From NCBI RefSeq assembly GCF_004216715.1, contig NZ_SGXG01000001.1, positions 1,240,001 to 1,304,000 of the forward strand: a stretch of 64,000 nt of DNA. The letters run 5' to 3'. Shown here one piece after another: positions 53,473-62,440 of this stretch. The notes beneath the pieces were generated by a model. That model was not told the DNA's origin and did no database searches. It saw nothing but the letters and a program-made list of their open reading frames with translations. Each line of letters starts with the position of its first letter. Position 1 is the stretch's first letter. The position numbers were made by a program, and so were the translations under genes. The stretch is from Cecembia calidifontis (GTDB lineage: Bacteria > Bacteroidota > Bacteroidia > Cytophagales > Cyclobacteriaceae).

Positions 53473-54992
53473 TGGAAGTAGTCAACACATTTCTGACCTG
53501 GATTTTTAAAAACCGTATCGGGCAGATAGAGAATTTTATGCGCAATCCCATCGAGGTTCAGGAACAGATCCTCGAAGAATTGATTTCAACAGCCAAAAGG
53601 ACATCATTTGGGAAAACCTACAAATTCAATGATATCGATAACTACAGGGATTTTGCCTCAAGGATACCTGTGCATTCCTATGAAGAGCTGCGCCCGTACT
53701 TTGAGCGGATCATGAAGGGAGAACAAAATGTGCTTTGGCCTTCGGAGATTCTTTGGTTTTCTAAATCTTCAGGAACTACCTCCAGCCGCAGTAAGTATAT
53801 TCCCGTCTCCCAGGAAGCCTTGGAAGATTGTCATTTCAAAGGGGGCAAGGATATGCTTTCGCTATATGTAAATAACTACCCCGATAGCCGGGTTTTTTCA
53901 GGTAAAAGCTTAAGTATAGGTGGAAGCTTAGGAAAGAACCCAATAGATCCTGCGAGTGAGATCCAGGTGGGTGATATTTCAGCTGTAATCATGGAAAACT
54001 TACCCCTTTGGGTACAGTTTGCGAGAACTCCAAGTTTGGAAGTGGCCTTGATGAGTGAATGGGAAAGCAAAATAGAAAAAATGGCCAGAGAGGTTATGAA
54101 TGAAAATGTGGTCAGTATTTCAGGGGTTCCCACCTGGACCATCGTGCTGCTACAGCGGATTATGGATCTCAAAAAAGCCAAAAATATTCTTGAAGTTTGG
54201 CCCAATCTGGAGGTATTTTTTCATGGGGCAGTGGCTTTTGGGCCTTATAAGAACCTTTTCCAGGAATTGATTCCTTCTTCAAAAATGAGGTACATGGAAA
54301 CCTACAATGCCTCAGAAGGATTTTTTGGAATCCAGGACCAAAAGGATTCCGAGGAATTGCTTTTGATGTTGGATTATGGGATTTTTTATGAATTTATCCC
54401 CATGGAGGAATGGGAAAAAGAATTCCCCAAAGTCATTCCTTTGTCTGAAGTTGAAGTTGGTAAAAATTATGCCATTCTCATTACTACCAATGCCGGCCTA
54501 TGGCGGTATAAGATTGGTGATACGGTCAGGTTTACAGAAACCAGCCCCTATCGGTTCAAAATTTCAGGCAGGACCAAGCATTTCATCAATGCTTTTGGGG
54601 AAGAAGTGATTGTTGAAAATGCGGAGAAAGCCATTGAAGCAGCCGCTGAGGCAACAGGGTCTTCCATCACTAACTTTACTGCCGCGCCACTTTATTTTGG
54701 TGATTCAAAAAGTAAAGGAGCACATGAGTGGATCATTGAATTCAAAACCATGCCTGATAGCCAAGAGAAGTTTATCATGGTATTGGATGAAACCCTCCGG
54801 GAAATCAATTCAGATTATGATGCCAAGCGCTACAAAGATCTAGCGCTATCTGCCCCCAAAGTTCATTTTGTAAAAGAAGGGATTTTCTCACAATGGTTAA
54901 AAAATAAGGGCAAGTTGGGAGGTCAGAACAAAGTCCCCCGGCTCTCCAACACCAGGGAATACCTGGAGGAAGTACTTTCTATTTTAAGATAA
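53472..54992 (+). CDS. GH3-family acyl-adenylating/amide-forming enzyme
   Basis: A 506-residue protein of the GH3 auxin-responsive promoter family, an adenylate-forming superfamily that activates a carboxylate with ATP and often couples it to an amine. The ATP loop is SKSSGTTSSRSKYIPVS at about residue 96; further motifs are YNASEGFFGIQD and GLWRYKIGDTVRF, and the C-terminal FGEEVIVENAEKAI. The bacterial substrate is not known. Its ATG overlaps the lptB stop (TGATG), so translation is coupled with lptB, an unexplained link. It ends 3 bp from the convergent mtgA. Confidence 0.85.
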   Translation: MEVVNTFLTWIFKNRIGQIENFMRNPIEVQEQILEELISTAKRTSFGKTYKFNDIDNYRDFASRIPVHSYEELRPYFERIMKGEQNVLWPSEILWFSKSSGTTSSRSKYIPVSQEALEDCHFKGGKDMLSLYVNNYPDSRVFSGKSLSIGGSLGKNPIDPASEIQVGDISAVIMENLPLWVQFARTPSLEVALMSEWESKIEKMAREVMNENVVSISGVPTWTIVLLQRIMDLKKAKNILEVWPNLEVFFHGAVAFGPYKNLFQELIPSSKMRYMETYNASEGFFGIQDQKDSEELLLMLDYGIFYEFIPMEEWEKEFPKVIPLSEVEVGKNYAILITTNAGLWRYKIGDTVRFTETSPYRFKISGRTKHFINAFGEEVIVENAEKAIEAAAEATGSSITNFTAAPLYFGDSKSKGAHEWIIEFKTMPDSQEKFIMVLDETLREINSDYDAKRYKDLALSAPKVHFVKEGIFSQWLKNKGKLGGQNKVPRLSNTREYLEEVLSILR

Positions 54993-54995
54993 AGA

Positions 54996-55691
54996 TCATT
55001 TGCCCATCCCCACAGGTTTGATATTATTCATCTGCCCAAGTATCCAAACCTGCCTTCCTTGTATATAAGGAGTAGGCCGGGCAGGAGACCACCTTCGGGG
55101 ATTCGGCAATACTGCAGCGATTAGAGCCGCTTCCTGGCGGCTTAGATTTTCAGCCGGTTTTTTGAAGTAATACTGGGCTGCTGCTTCAATACCATATATT
55201 CCCTCACCCATTTCAATGACATTGAGGTACACTTCCATGATCCTTTCTTTTGACCAGAAAGTTTCGATCAAAAAGGTGAAATATGCCTCTAAGCCCTTTC
55301 TGACCATGGTTCTGGCGGGCCACAGGAATACATTTTTTGCAGTTTGCTGTGAAATGGTACTGGCCCCTTTGATTCTTTTTCCCTTTTTGTTTTGCTCCCA
55401 GGCCTTTTCCATGGCATCCCAATCAAAGCCCTTGTGGTCCATGAATTTTTGATCCTCAGCTGCTACCACTGCCTGTGGAACATGTTTGGAAACCTTTTGG
55501 ATGGACACCCAGTCTTTGTATAGCCGAAGTTCCTTTTTTTCATCTTTGGCCTGTTCATACAAACGGATTACCATCAATGGGGTGATGGGTACCGGTACAA
55601 ATCTGTAAATTACCGTGAAACCTATGCTCAGTATGAAAAACCATAAAATGATTTGAAAGAGGACTTTAAATATTTTTTTGATGAATTTCAT
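54996..55691 (-). CDS. mtgA: Monofunctional peptidoglycan glycosyltransferase
   Basis: A 231-residue GT51 enzyme polymerising lipid II into glycan strands. The ATG at 55691 (MKFIKKIFKVL) gives one N-terminal membrane anchor (residues about 9-27); an earlier start in the frame adds 27 non-conserved residues. Motifs in order: AAEDQKFMDHKGFDW (catalytic Glu), KGASTISQQTAKNVFL, RKGLEAYFTFLIETFWSKERIMEVYLN, EMGEGIYGIEAAAQYYF. No transpeptidase domain is present. It lies 4 bp downstream of the methyltransferase gene. Confidence 0.93.
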   Translation of the reverse strand: MKFIKKIFKVLFQIILWFFILSIGFTVIYRFVPVPITPLMVIRLYEQAKDEKKELRLYKDWVSIQKVSKHVPQAVVAAEDQKFMDHKGFDWDAMEKAWEQNKKGKRIKGASTISQQTAKNVFLWPARTMVRKGLEAYFTFLIETFWSKERIMEVYLNVIEMGEGIYGIEAAAQYYFKKPAENLSRQEAALIAAVLPNPRRWSPARPTPYIQGRQVWILGQMNNIKPVGMGK

Positions 55692-55695
55692 ACGA

Positions 55696-56517
55696 TTATG
55701 CGTAAGCAGTGGCTTGAATGAACCTATAATAGAAGACAGAATCTTGCATTTCCCGCAGACGATCCATACCATCTTGCATGGCTTTGAGTTGGGTGGCAGT
55801 AATGAGTCCTTCCTGGATAAGCAAAGGCGCCCCTGAACTCATCAGGTTTTTCCAATAGGTAAAAACGGTTTGTTTTTCATCGGGCATTCTACTGTCTAGG
55901 TGAAATCCCCCACTTCTCAGATCAATGTCTCTATAGCCTGCTTCCTGTAATAAATTTCCCAGTTTGGCGCCTACTTGCGGATCCCCGCCAATGGAAACCT
56001 GGTAGCTGTTGTAAATTCCCCAATAGTCCATGACCTCCGGTAAATAGGGATGGGTGTAAAAGCTGCTGTTGAACACTTCAGTGACAGAAATTTTTGCTCC
56101 TGGCTTCAAAAAAGGCTTCATGCTTTTCAGGACGCGGACCGGGTCAGGGATATGTTCCAGCACCCAGCAGATGAAAGCCGCATCAAAAGTTTTATCCAAA
56201 TCCAGCGCAGTGGCGTCCTGCTGTATAAATCGGACCTTTTCGGGACCATATCCCAATTTGCTCATGTTTTCCTGCGCCTTTTTTATCTGAAGTGCTTCAT
56301 ATTCCACACCTGTGACCTGAAGCTGTGGAAATCTTCTCAACAGGATTTCAGTCTGGGCGCCTACCCCGCTGCCAATTTCAAGTAAGTCTTTTACATTGGC
56401 AAAGTCGATGAAGTCATAAATTGGCTTTTCTATGACGAGTGCCTGTTCACGTAAACGTTCCTGCTCAAGTGCTGTATAGCCATGAATATACTTTTTCTCA
56501 GATGGATTTTGCTTCAT
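55696..56517 (-). CDS. SAM-dependent methyltransferase
   Basis: A 273-residue class I methyltransferase (Methyltransf_11/25 type). Motif I LLEIGSGVGAQTEILL, acidic residue in VTGVEYEAL, and FDAAFICWVLEHIPDPVRVLKSM for motif IV/V are present, followed by PGAKISVTEVF. The substrate is unknown; small molecules or quinones are typical. It shares a short operon with mtgA (4 bp). Confidence 0.85.
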   Translation of the reverse strand: MKQNPSEKKYIHGYTALEQERLREQALVIEKPIYDFIDFANVKDLLEIGSGVGAQTEILLRRFPQLQVTGVEYEALQIKKAQENMSKLGYGPEKVRFIQQDATALDLDKTFDAAFICWVLEHIPDPVRVLKSMKPFLKPGAKISVTEVFNSSFYTHPYLPEVMDYWGIYNSYQVSIGGDPQVGAKLGNLLQEAGYRDIDLRSGGFHLDSRMPDEKQTVFTYWKNLMSSGAPLLIQEGLITATQLKAMQDGMDRLREMQDSVFYYRFIQATAYA

Positions 56518-56587
56518 CGTTCTTGGTACTATGCAGCAAAATAAGGCTTTTTTCTGCTGATAATAAAGGGCATTTTCAAAAGTGATT

Positions 56588-58531
56588 TTATGGATTCACC
56601 TTTTGCTTAAGGATAATGGGCTCAGTCAATTTCCCCGTGATCATTTCCATAAAATACTTTAGTTCAGCATAAATTAAAGGTGAAACCAATGGATATTTGA
56701 GATTAATATTTGCGCTAACCTTGACGGTATTGTCTATGGTGGTTACTTGGTAACTAAATGTAGCGTCTCCACCCGGAAGAGCGACTTCGGCATTTTCTGG
56801 ATAATCATCCAGTTCAAAGCCTTCTGGGATCTCAATCATGGTAGTGTAGCTGTCTAAGAAAGTATATGAAAAATCTATTGGGAAAGTTCTATATTCTGAT
56901 TTGAAAGGATTCTCAGACCATCGGAACAATTGGAAGGGAGAAATAAGTACCATGGAGTTTTGGGAACCTATTTTCTCTATATAGGAGTATTTGGCTTCTA
57001 ATTGAAGTCTTGGTTCAGATTTTTCAAGAATAGTGAAATCAGAGACTTTGTCTTGTTGACTGCCGAACCAATGTTCTTTGATCTTTTTTTCGTCTGACAA
57101 ACTTATTCCATTTCTTTTTTCTAAAGCATCGTATTCCGAAAACCTTACTGTGGATGAAGCTACAAAATTTCCGTCTTCTCCCATCTTCATATTTGTCATC
57201 TGTAAGGCGCCTGATCTGTGCATTAGGTTTATAGGAACCAATCCACTGTTTTGGTCATGTAATAAATAGCCATAAGCCACATGCATGTTAAAAGGGAGAT
57301 ATCCAAAAGGAAAACTTTTGTTGGTAGCATCCAAGTAATAATCTTTACCATCAGCTTTTAAATGAATGATCATTTGGTCAAATTGATCAATAAATGGAGT
57401 ATCTACCAATCTTGACCTCCCATTACCTTTTGAACTTATAAGTAGTGGGTTTGCGATGAGTCCATTTTGCCTCAAATATGCCATAAGTGTTAGGTTAATT
57501 TCTGCCCTTGAGCCTTTTCTGGAATCCAAAACAGCCTTCAAACTATTTTTTGGGAAGTAACCTCCCAGTGCTGAGTAAGTAAAGTTGTTCAATACATGGT
57601 TATAAATTTCTTTGGCCTTTTGTGTTTCATTACTTCCTGTAATATTCAAATTTCCCAATTGTCCTTTAAGGGAAGCATTCGGTTTCATGTAGGGGATAAA
57701 CTCTTCCAACTCTGTAATGAATTTAGTCAGATCTTGCCAAGTAGTGAAGGTATCCTTAAAACCGGATCTTCCCCCATATTCACTGGAATTGACAAATGCA
57801 TATCCTGCTAATTGGAAATCAATTTTTTCCAAGTAATCCCGATAATTGGACATCATTGGTTCTTCCTTAATAGAAGGCAGTTCTTTCACAGTCCAACTAT
57901 ATAAGCCATCTCTTTGACCTTTAAAAGGTGTATTTAGGGTTTTTTCTCCTTGGGCAAGAAAACGGTAATTGAGATAAGAGGGTAAATCTATGGAATAGGT
58001 CGATTTTATTGTTGGAATAGTATTATGGAAAACCCAACTCTCAAGAAAAGCAATGCTTTTGTCCGTTTTATGGTAGCTATATTCCAAAATTGAGCCCAGC
58101 TCTACATTGGGAAAAGTAAACCGAACTTCCTTCCATCCATTATCCAGCTCCACTTCAAAAAAGTCAGACTTTGATAGTTTGGTGATCCGTTCTTCACCAT
58201 TTACAAAATTTACAGTCTGAGCCGTCAATCTGGAAACATCCTGAATGCCGGTTTTTCCGAAGTAGTATCTAATAGATACATTTCCCTGATTTTTACCGGT
58301 TTCTTTGAGCACCTTGATTCTACGGTGTATATCGGCGTGTTGAACAGTTCCCATAAATTGATTTTTTGAAATTTCTTCCAAGACTACTGCATTTGCATCA
58401 GGTTCAAAATCAACTGATTGTAAATTGATTTCAGTTAGAGAGTATTTGCCAAATTTCATTTCCTGGGCTAGAATAGATAAAGGGAAATGAAGGATTCCTA
58501 AGAAGAAAAGGAAAAAGCGCTGGTTTTTCAT
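56588..58531 (-). CDS. DUF3857 protein with degenerate transglutaminase-like domain
   Basis: A 647-residue exported protein (signal peptide ending LAQ near 22). DUF3857 spans residues about 40-220; a transglutaminase-like domain spans about 280-420; the C-terminus is DUF2569-like beta sequence. Unlike its neighbour, the catalytic Cys position is Arg (RKGSRAEINL, DNA near 57505-57525) and the His position is Gln (FDQMIIHL), while Asp is kept (LDATN). It is therefore probably an inactive binding protein. It starts 1 bp after the end of the paralogous gene upstream (58533-60371). Role in the cell envelope is inferred. Confidence 0.85.
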   Translation of the reverse strand: MKNQRFFLFFLGILHFPLSILAQEMKFGKYSLTEINLQSVDFEPDANAVVLEEISKNQFMGTVQHADIHRRIKVLKETGKNQGNVSIRYYFGKTGIQDVSRLTAQTVNFVNGEERITKLSKSDFFEVELDNGWKEVRFTFPNVELGSILEYSYHKTDKSIAFLESWVFHNTIPTIKSTYSIDLPSYLNYRFLAQGEKTLNTPFKGQRDGLYSWTVKELPSIKEEPMMSNYRDYLEKIDFQLAGYAFVNSSEYGGRSGFKDTFTTWQDLTKFITELEEFIPYMKPNASLKGQLGNLNITGSNETQKAKEIYNHVLNNFTYSALGGYFPKNSLKAVLDSRKGSRAEINLTLMAYLRQNGLIANPLLISSKGNGRSRLVDTPFIDQFDQMIIHLKADGKDYYLDATNKSFPFGYLPFNMHVAYGYLLHDQNSGLVPINLMHRSGALQMTNMKMGEDGNFVASSTVRFSEYDALEKRNGISLSDEKKIKEHWFGSQQDKVSDFTILEKSEPRLQLEAKYSYIEKIGSQNSMVLISPFQLFRWSENPFKSEYRTFPIDFSYTFLDSYTTMIEIPEGFELDDYPENAEVALPGGDATFSYQVTTIDNTVKVSANINLKYPLVSPLIYAELKYFMEMITGKLTEPIILKQKVNP

Positions 58532-58532
58532 G

Positions 58533-60371
58533 TTATTCTAATTTTTTTAATAAAAGCTGGTGTTTAAGAAATTCCTGGTTGATGCTTGTGACTAATTTTT
58601 CTTTAGTTTCGTGGGATGCGTCTGCTGGAAGATTAATTTCAAGTTGATTACTGATTTTTATTCCCTCTGAACTCACTTTGCTTTCCAAATGAAAAGAGTA
58701 AAAATCTGATTCAATTTTGACATTTGATTCATTAGACTCCATTTCCACGGCTCTTTCTGAACGAATGATGTATTCCTCTTTCCAATTCAAGACACCATTT
58801 GTAATCATAGATGGATCAAGTTTTTTCCAATGACTCGGTAAAATGATTCTTTTTGCAGTCTGCTGTCCAAACCTTTGAATCATTCCATCAAAATTGATTA
58901 AAGTCACAGGAATCTCTTTTATTGTAACTTTTTCAATGCTATAATTCTGAATCAAAATTCCTGTACCACCTAATTCACGGTTCAGATAATCTCTTCTTTG
59001 TTTTTCTCCTCCATGCTTTTCAAGGTGTAAATAACCAATACTTGGGAAACCTGAAAATTTAGATAAACCTTTTAAACGAGCGTCACCATTTCCAAGTAAT
59101 TCTATTTCGTAGATGGTTTCAATAGAGTTATAGGCTTGTTGGCGGTAATCAGGTGTACGATCTAAAAACCCTCCCTTATCAGTAACTACCAAAACATCCC
59201 TATTCATAGTGAAATCTCCAGAAAATCCGGCAGGTAAAAAACTGTTGGTACATTCTAACCAAATCACTCCATCTTTAAGGGGAACTCTAAGCATGGCATG
59301 GTTGAATTTATTGTTAGGGAAATCCCGGTCTAAAGGCTTGTGGTCATCGCCTGCAAAGACAAGCGTATATTGAGACTCAATACCAACTTCGGAAAGCATT
59401 CCTTTCATTAAAGTGCTTAAAGCTTTGCATTCACCATATTTGGTAGCAACAACCTCGTTGGCGGGACGGGGCATCCAGCCGCCTATTCCTAATGAAATGG
59501 CAACATATCGGTAATTTTTCTGAAGGTAAGTGTACAAGACCGAAACTTTTTCATACTCATCTTCAATGCCTTCCACCATTTGTTTTACCTCATCTGCGAA
59601 ATTCAAGGGTAAAGCATCTTTTTGACGGTTCAGTTGTGCAATAAAAGCACCAAGACCTTCCCAACTAGCCATGTTTGAAGTGTAACCTTCTAAAGAAAAT
59701 CTTTGAGGTGCGATTTCGATCACCGGAATAACCTCATCAGAACCAAATTCGATGATGCTTAGGTCTTCTAGATGCCAATTTAGCGTGATATCTTTACTTG
59801 CTTTGATTTCTGATACGGCAGAATTTATAGCCTGTTCTTTATACCTTAGTCCAAGTATTCTAGGGTATTTTAACTCAAGTTTTGCTTTTCTTACTTTCTG
59901 ATTGTAGTACATAATTGGATACCAATCTTCAATAAAAAAATTGCTGGAACTGCTTCGCTGTATGCTGATTTCTACTCTTGCCGGTAAAGCAATGCCTTCC
60001 AGTTCAAAAATTTTGATTTGTGTATCATCATATAGGCTAATTTGATCTTGGTATGATATTGATTTGAGGTCTTTGAGTTTAACTTTTTTAATCGTTTTTC
60101 CACTTACTAAATCGATGATGTTGGCCTCAAAATATTGGATTTTATTCAATGCATCTTCCGGCAATTTGGTAGTGGCATGGGTTAATCCTGATGGGTTATA
60201 AATTTCCAACACTATGTGACTTTGATACACCACAGAAAAATCCTCCATTAAGGTGATTTTATCTTCTTTTTCTAAAATTGAGTCTGGGAATAATTCCAGC
60301 GTCCCATGCATGGATTTTTGAATTCCTTGTAGGTGAAAAAATAAAACAAACCATACAATTAAGAACTTCAT
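58533..60371 (-). CDS. DUF3857/transglutaminase-domain exported protein
   Basis: A 612-residue protein from the ATG at 60371 (MKFLIVWFVLFFHLQ, signal peptide); a longer start in the same frame would add 16 residues ahead of the signal. DUF3857 covers about residues 40-215, transglutaminase-like fold about 260-400. The catalytic Cys is present in KYGECKALST and His in FNHAMLRV, but the Asp position is Glu (WLECTNS), so activity is possible but not assured. It is paralogous to the gene downstream. The function of DUF3857 pairs is unknown. Confidence 0.85.
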   Translation of the reverse strand: MKFLIVWFVLFFHLQGIQKSMHGTLELFPDSILEKEDKITLMEDFSVVYQSHIVLEIYNPSGLTHATTKLPEDALNKIQYFEANIIDLVSGKTIKKVKLKDLKSISYQDQISLYDDTQIKIFELEGIALPARVEISIQRSSSSNFFIEDWYPIMYYNQKVRKAKLELKYPRILGLRYKEQAINSAVSEIKASKDITLNWHLEDLSIIEFGSDEVIPVIEIAPQRFSLEGYTSNMASWEGLGAFIAQLNRQKDALPLNFADEVKQMVEGIEDEYEKVSVLYTYLQKNYRYVAISLGIGGWMPRPANEVVATKYGECKALSTLMKGMLSEVGIESQYTLVFAGDDHKPLDRDFPNNKFNHAMLRVPLKDGVIWLECTNSFLPAGFSGDFTMNRDVLVVTDKGGFLDRTPDYRQQAYNSIETIYEIELLGNGDARLKGLSKFSGFPSIGYLHLEKHGGEKQRRDYLNRELGGTGILIQNYSIEKVTIKEIPVTLINFDGMIQRFGQQTAKRIILPSHWKKLDPSMITNGVLNWKEEYIIRSERAVEMESNESNVKIESDFYSFHLESKVSSEGIKISNQLEINLPADASHETKEKLVTSINQEFLKHQLLLKKLE

Positions 60372-60554
60372 AAAACTTGGAGTAATAAGACAAAAGTATT
60401 CTTTTAGTTTGTATTTCAAAGCGATGAAGAAAAAATATTTTATAGGAGTTTATTTTCAAAAACAGAATTTATCAAGCCTCAAAGTTATGACTGTTTGGGG
60501 CTAGGGTGTCCAGTTTTTTTTTACCTTTACCAGCCAATATAGAAACAAAAAGAA

Positions 60555-61022
60555 ATGAACCCGATCACTATTGGAAGTTTTGAAGACTTCGAAAAATTCA
60601 TTGGACAGGACCTCGGTGTTTCTGATTACCACCAAATCACCCAAGAGCAGATCAATAAATTTGCCGATGCGACTTTGGACCATCAATGGATCCATACTGA
60701 CCCGGAGAGGGCCAGATCAGAAGGAGCGTTTGGAGACACCATAGCCCACGGTTACCTGACCTTATCTTTGGTACCTTATCTCTGGGAACAGATTGTACAT
60801 GTGCAAAATCTCAAAATGATGGTCAATTACGGGATTGAAAACCTGCGTTTCGCACAGGCCGTCCTGGTCAATAATGAAGTCAGGCTGAATGCCCATCTAA
60901 AAAACGTGGTCAACTTAAGAGGTACTATCAAAGCTGAAGTGGATGTCAAACTGGAAATCAAAGACCAAAGAAAACCTGCCTTTACCGGAACTTTGGTGTT
61001 TTTATACCATTTCCATGCATAA
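60555..61022 (+). CDS. MaoC family dehydratase
   Basis: A 155-residue hot-dog-fold protein. The (R)-hydratase dyad is seen as Asp and His in FADATLDHQWIHTDPERARS followed by FGDTIAHGYLTLSLV. Such enzymes hydrate or dehydrate acyl-CoA or acyl-ACP; the chain is unknown. A possible promoter upstream has TTTG (60494-60497) and TACCTTTA (60522-60529), 24 nt apart. It is followed by a hairpin at 61032-61060. Confidence 0.9.
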   Translation: MNPITIGSFEDFEKFIGQDLGVSDYHQITQEQINKFADATLDHQWIHTDPERARSEGAFGDTIAHGYLTLSLVPYLWEQIVHVQNLKMMVNYGIENLRFAQAVLVNNEVRLNAHLKNVVNLRGTIKAEVDVKLEIKDQRKPAFTGTLVFLYHFHA

Positions 61023-61031
61023 ATAACCAAT

Positions 61032-61060
61032 CCATACGGTGACATGTTTTCACCGTATGG
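61032..61060. terminator. Hairpin between maoC and the ThiF-family gene
   Basis: A perfect 11-bp stem (61032-61042 with 61050-61060, 7-nt loop) separates the convergent genes. It lacks a T run of note, so it may terminate weakly on either strand. Confidence 0.55.
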
Positions 61061-61068
61061 AAATTCCT

Positions 61069-61800
61069 TTAATTCCCTGAAAGTAAATCATTTACCACCA
61101 CGGATGCACAACTGCAACCAAAAGCTGCTGGCAAAAAGGACATGGTTCCGTATGCTGATTTTTTGAAATTCCGGCCATCAGTAAGCATCAAACTCTCTTT
61201 GATGTAAAGTTCTGTGGAAAATACAGCCTTGAACCCTTTAAAGATATTTCTCTTTTTGAGCCTTTTCCTGACCATTCTCGCCAGTTTACAATTATAAGTC
61301 TTAGAAATATCCGCGATCCGAATTTGGGTTGGATCTACCTTTCCACCTGCCCCCATAGAGCTGACCAATGGAAATCCCCTTCGGTAGGCCCCTTCAATCA
61401 AATGTAATTTTGGAGTAAAGCTATCAATACAATCCACCACATAATCGAACTCGTTTTCAGCCAAAAGTTGGGTCATGGGTTCAGGCCTTAAGAACTCTTT
61501 GATCACATGGATTTTCAACTTTGGATTGATGCTCAAAAGGCGCTCTTCCATCCATTCGGCCTTAGATTGTCCCACATTTTTTTGGGTGGCAGGCAGCTGC
61601 CTGTTGCAATTGCTGATGTCCACCACATCGCCATCGATAATGGTCATTTCGCCAATTCCGCTCCTACAAATAAACTCCGCAGCAAAGGAACCCACTCCCC
61701 CTAAGCCCACTATCAGCACATGTTTTTTCGCTAACTTTTCCAATCCTTCACGTCCTGTTATCAGTTCCGTCCGTGAAAGCCAGGCAAAATCATTCATCAA
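61069..61800 (-). CDS. tcdA: tRNA threonylcarbamoyladenosine dehydratase (ThiF/MoeB family)
   Basis: A 243-residue E1-like enzyme, which in E. coli cyclises t6A37 in tRNA. The Rossmann loop is VLIVGLGGVGSFAAEFICRSG, followed by the ATP/metal residues in IIDGDVVDISNCNRQ and KAEWMEERL. DCIDSFTPKL and SMGAGGKVDPTQI are the family signature; the C-terminal ASVVVNDLL is as expected. Start could be 61797. It overlaps the upstream tatD gene by 11 bp, so the two are translated from one message. Confidence 0.9.
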   Translation of the reverse strand: MMNDFAWLSRTELITGREGLEKLAKKHVLIVGLGGVGSFAAEFICRSGIGEMTIIDGDVVDISNCNRQLPATQKNVGQSKAEWMEERLLSINPKLKIHVIKEFLRPEPMTQLLAENEFDYVVDCIDSFTPKLHLIEGAYRRGFPLVSSMGAGGKVDPTQIRIADISKTYNCKLARMVRKRLKKRNIFKGFKAVFSTELYIKESLMLTDGRNFKKSAYGTMSFLPAAFGCSCASVVVNDLLSGN

Positions 61801-62434
61801 TTCCTCTTTTTGATATTTTTTTCCAGTTTTCTCTAAGTTGTCTGTCCAAGCTTTGGACAGGAAGGCGCAAAATTAGGGAAGCTTGTTCATAAATGGAGGA
61901 AATATTTTTTTCAGAGGTATCAGTTTCTAAAAATATACGGTCCAGAGGACAACTTTTAAGCCAAATTTGGGCGTTAGAACCTTCCTTAAATATGGCTTCC
62001 CCAAAAGAAAAGTAAACCGGAAACTGTAAAATGCTCTGAGCTATTCTTGCCTTTTGGTTGAAGCCATGCCAGATAATAAAAGGAGGATTTTTTTCAGTTT
62101 TCAGGTATTGTTGTAATAGGTGGAGTCCTTTCACACAATGGAGAATTAGAGGCAAATGGTGTTTTTTGGCAAGTTTTGCCTGCGCCATAAAAGCCTCTAC
62201 TTGCAAATTCTCCTCCGGGCCTCTAAGGAGGTCAAATCCACATTCCCCAATGGCAAAAAGATTGGGATCATGGATTTTGTTTTCGATTTCATTTATCCGA
62301 TTCTTCCAATTGTTGTCCAGGTACCAGGGATGAATTCCAAAAGAATAGGGGGAGTTTGGGGGGGATTTATCCAGCAAATTATAGATCCGGTTGGATCTGG
62401 GTTCTTGGTGGGTATGGATATCCAAATAGGTCAT
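61790..62434 (-). CDS. TatD family hydrolase
   Basis: A 214-residue metal hydrolase of the amidohydrolase superfamily, shorter than the usual 255 or so. Metal ligands seen: YLDIHTHQEP, Glu in IGECGFDLL, His in LILHCVKG, His in IIWHGFN and Asp in LETDTSE. Family members have DNase or deoxyribonuclease activity. It overlaps tcdA by 11 bp and follows the BamA-type gene by 6 bp, consistent with one operon. Confidence 0.85.
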   Translation of the reverse strand: MTYLDIHTHQEPRSNRIYNLLDKSPPNSPYSFGIHPWYLDNNWKNRINEIENKIHDPNLFAIGECGFDLLRGPEENLQVEAFMAQAKLAKKHHLPLILHCVKGLHLLQQYLKTEKNPPFIIWHGFNQKARIAQSILQFPVYFSFGEAIFKEGSNAQIWLKSCPLDRIFLETDTSEKNISSIYEQASLILRLPVQSLDRQLRENWKKISKRGIDE

Positions 62435-62440
62435 GATTTC

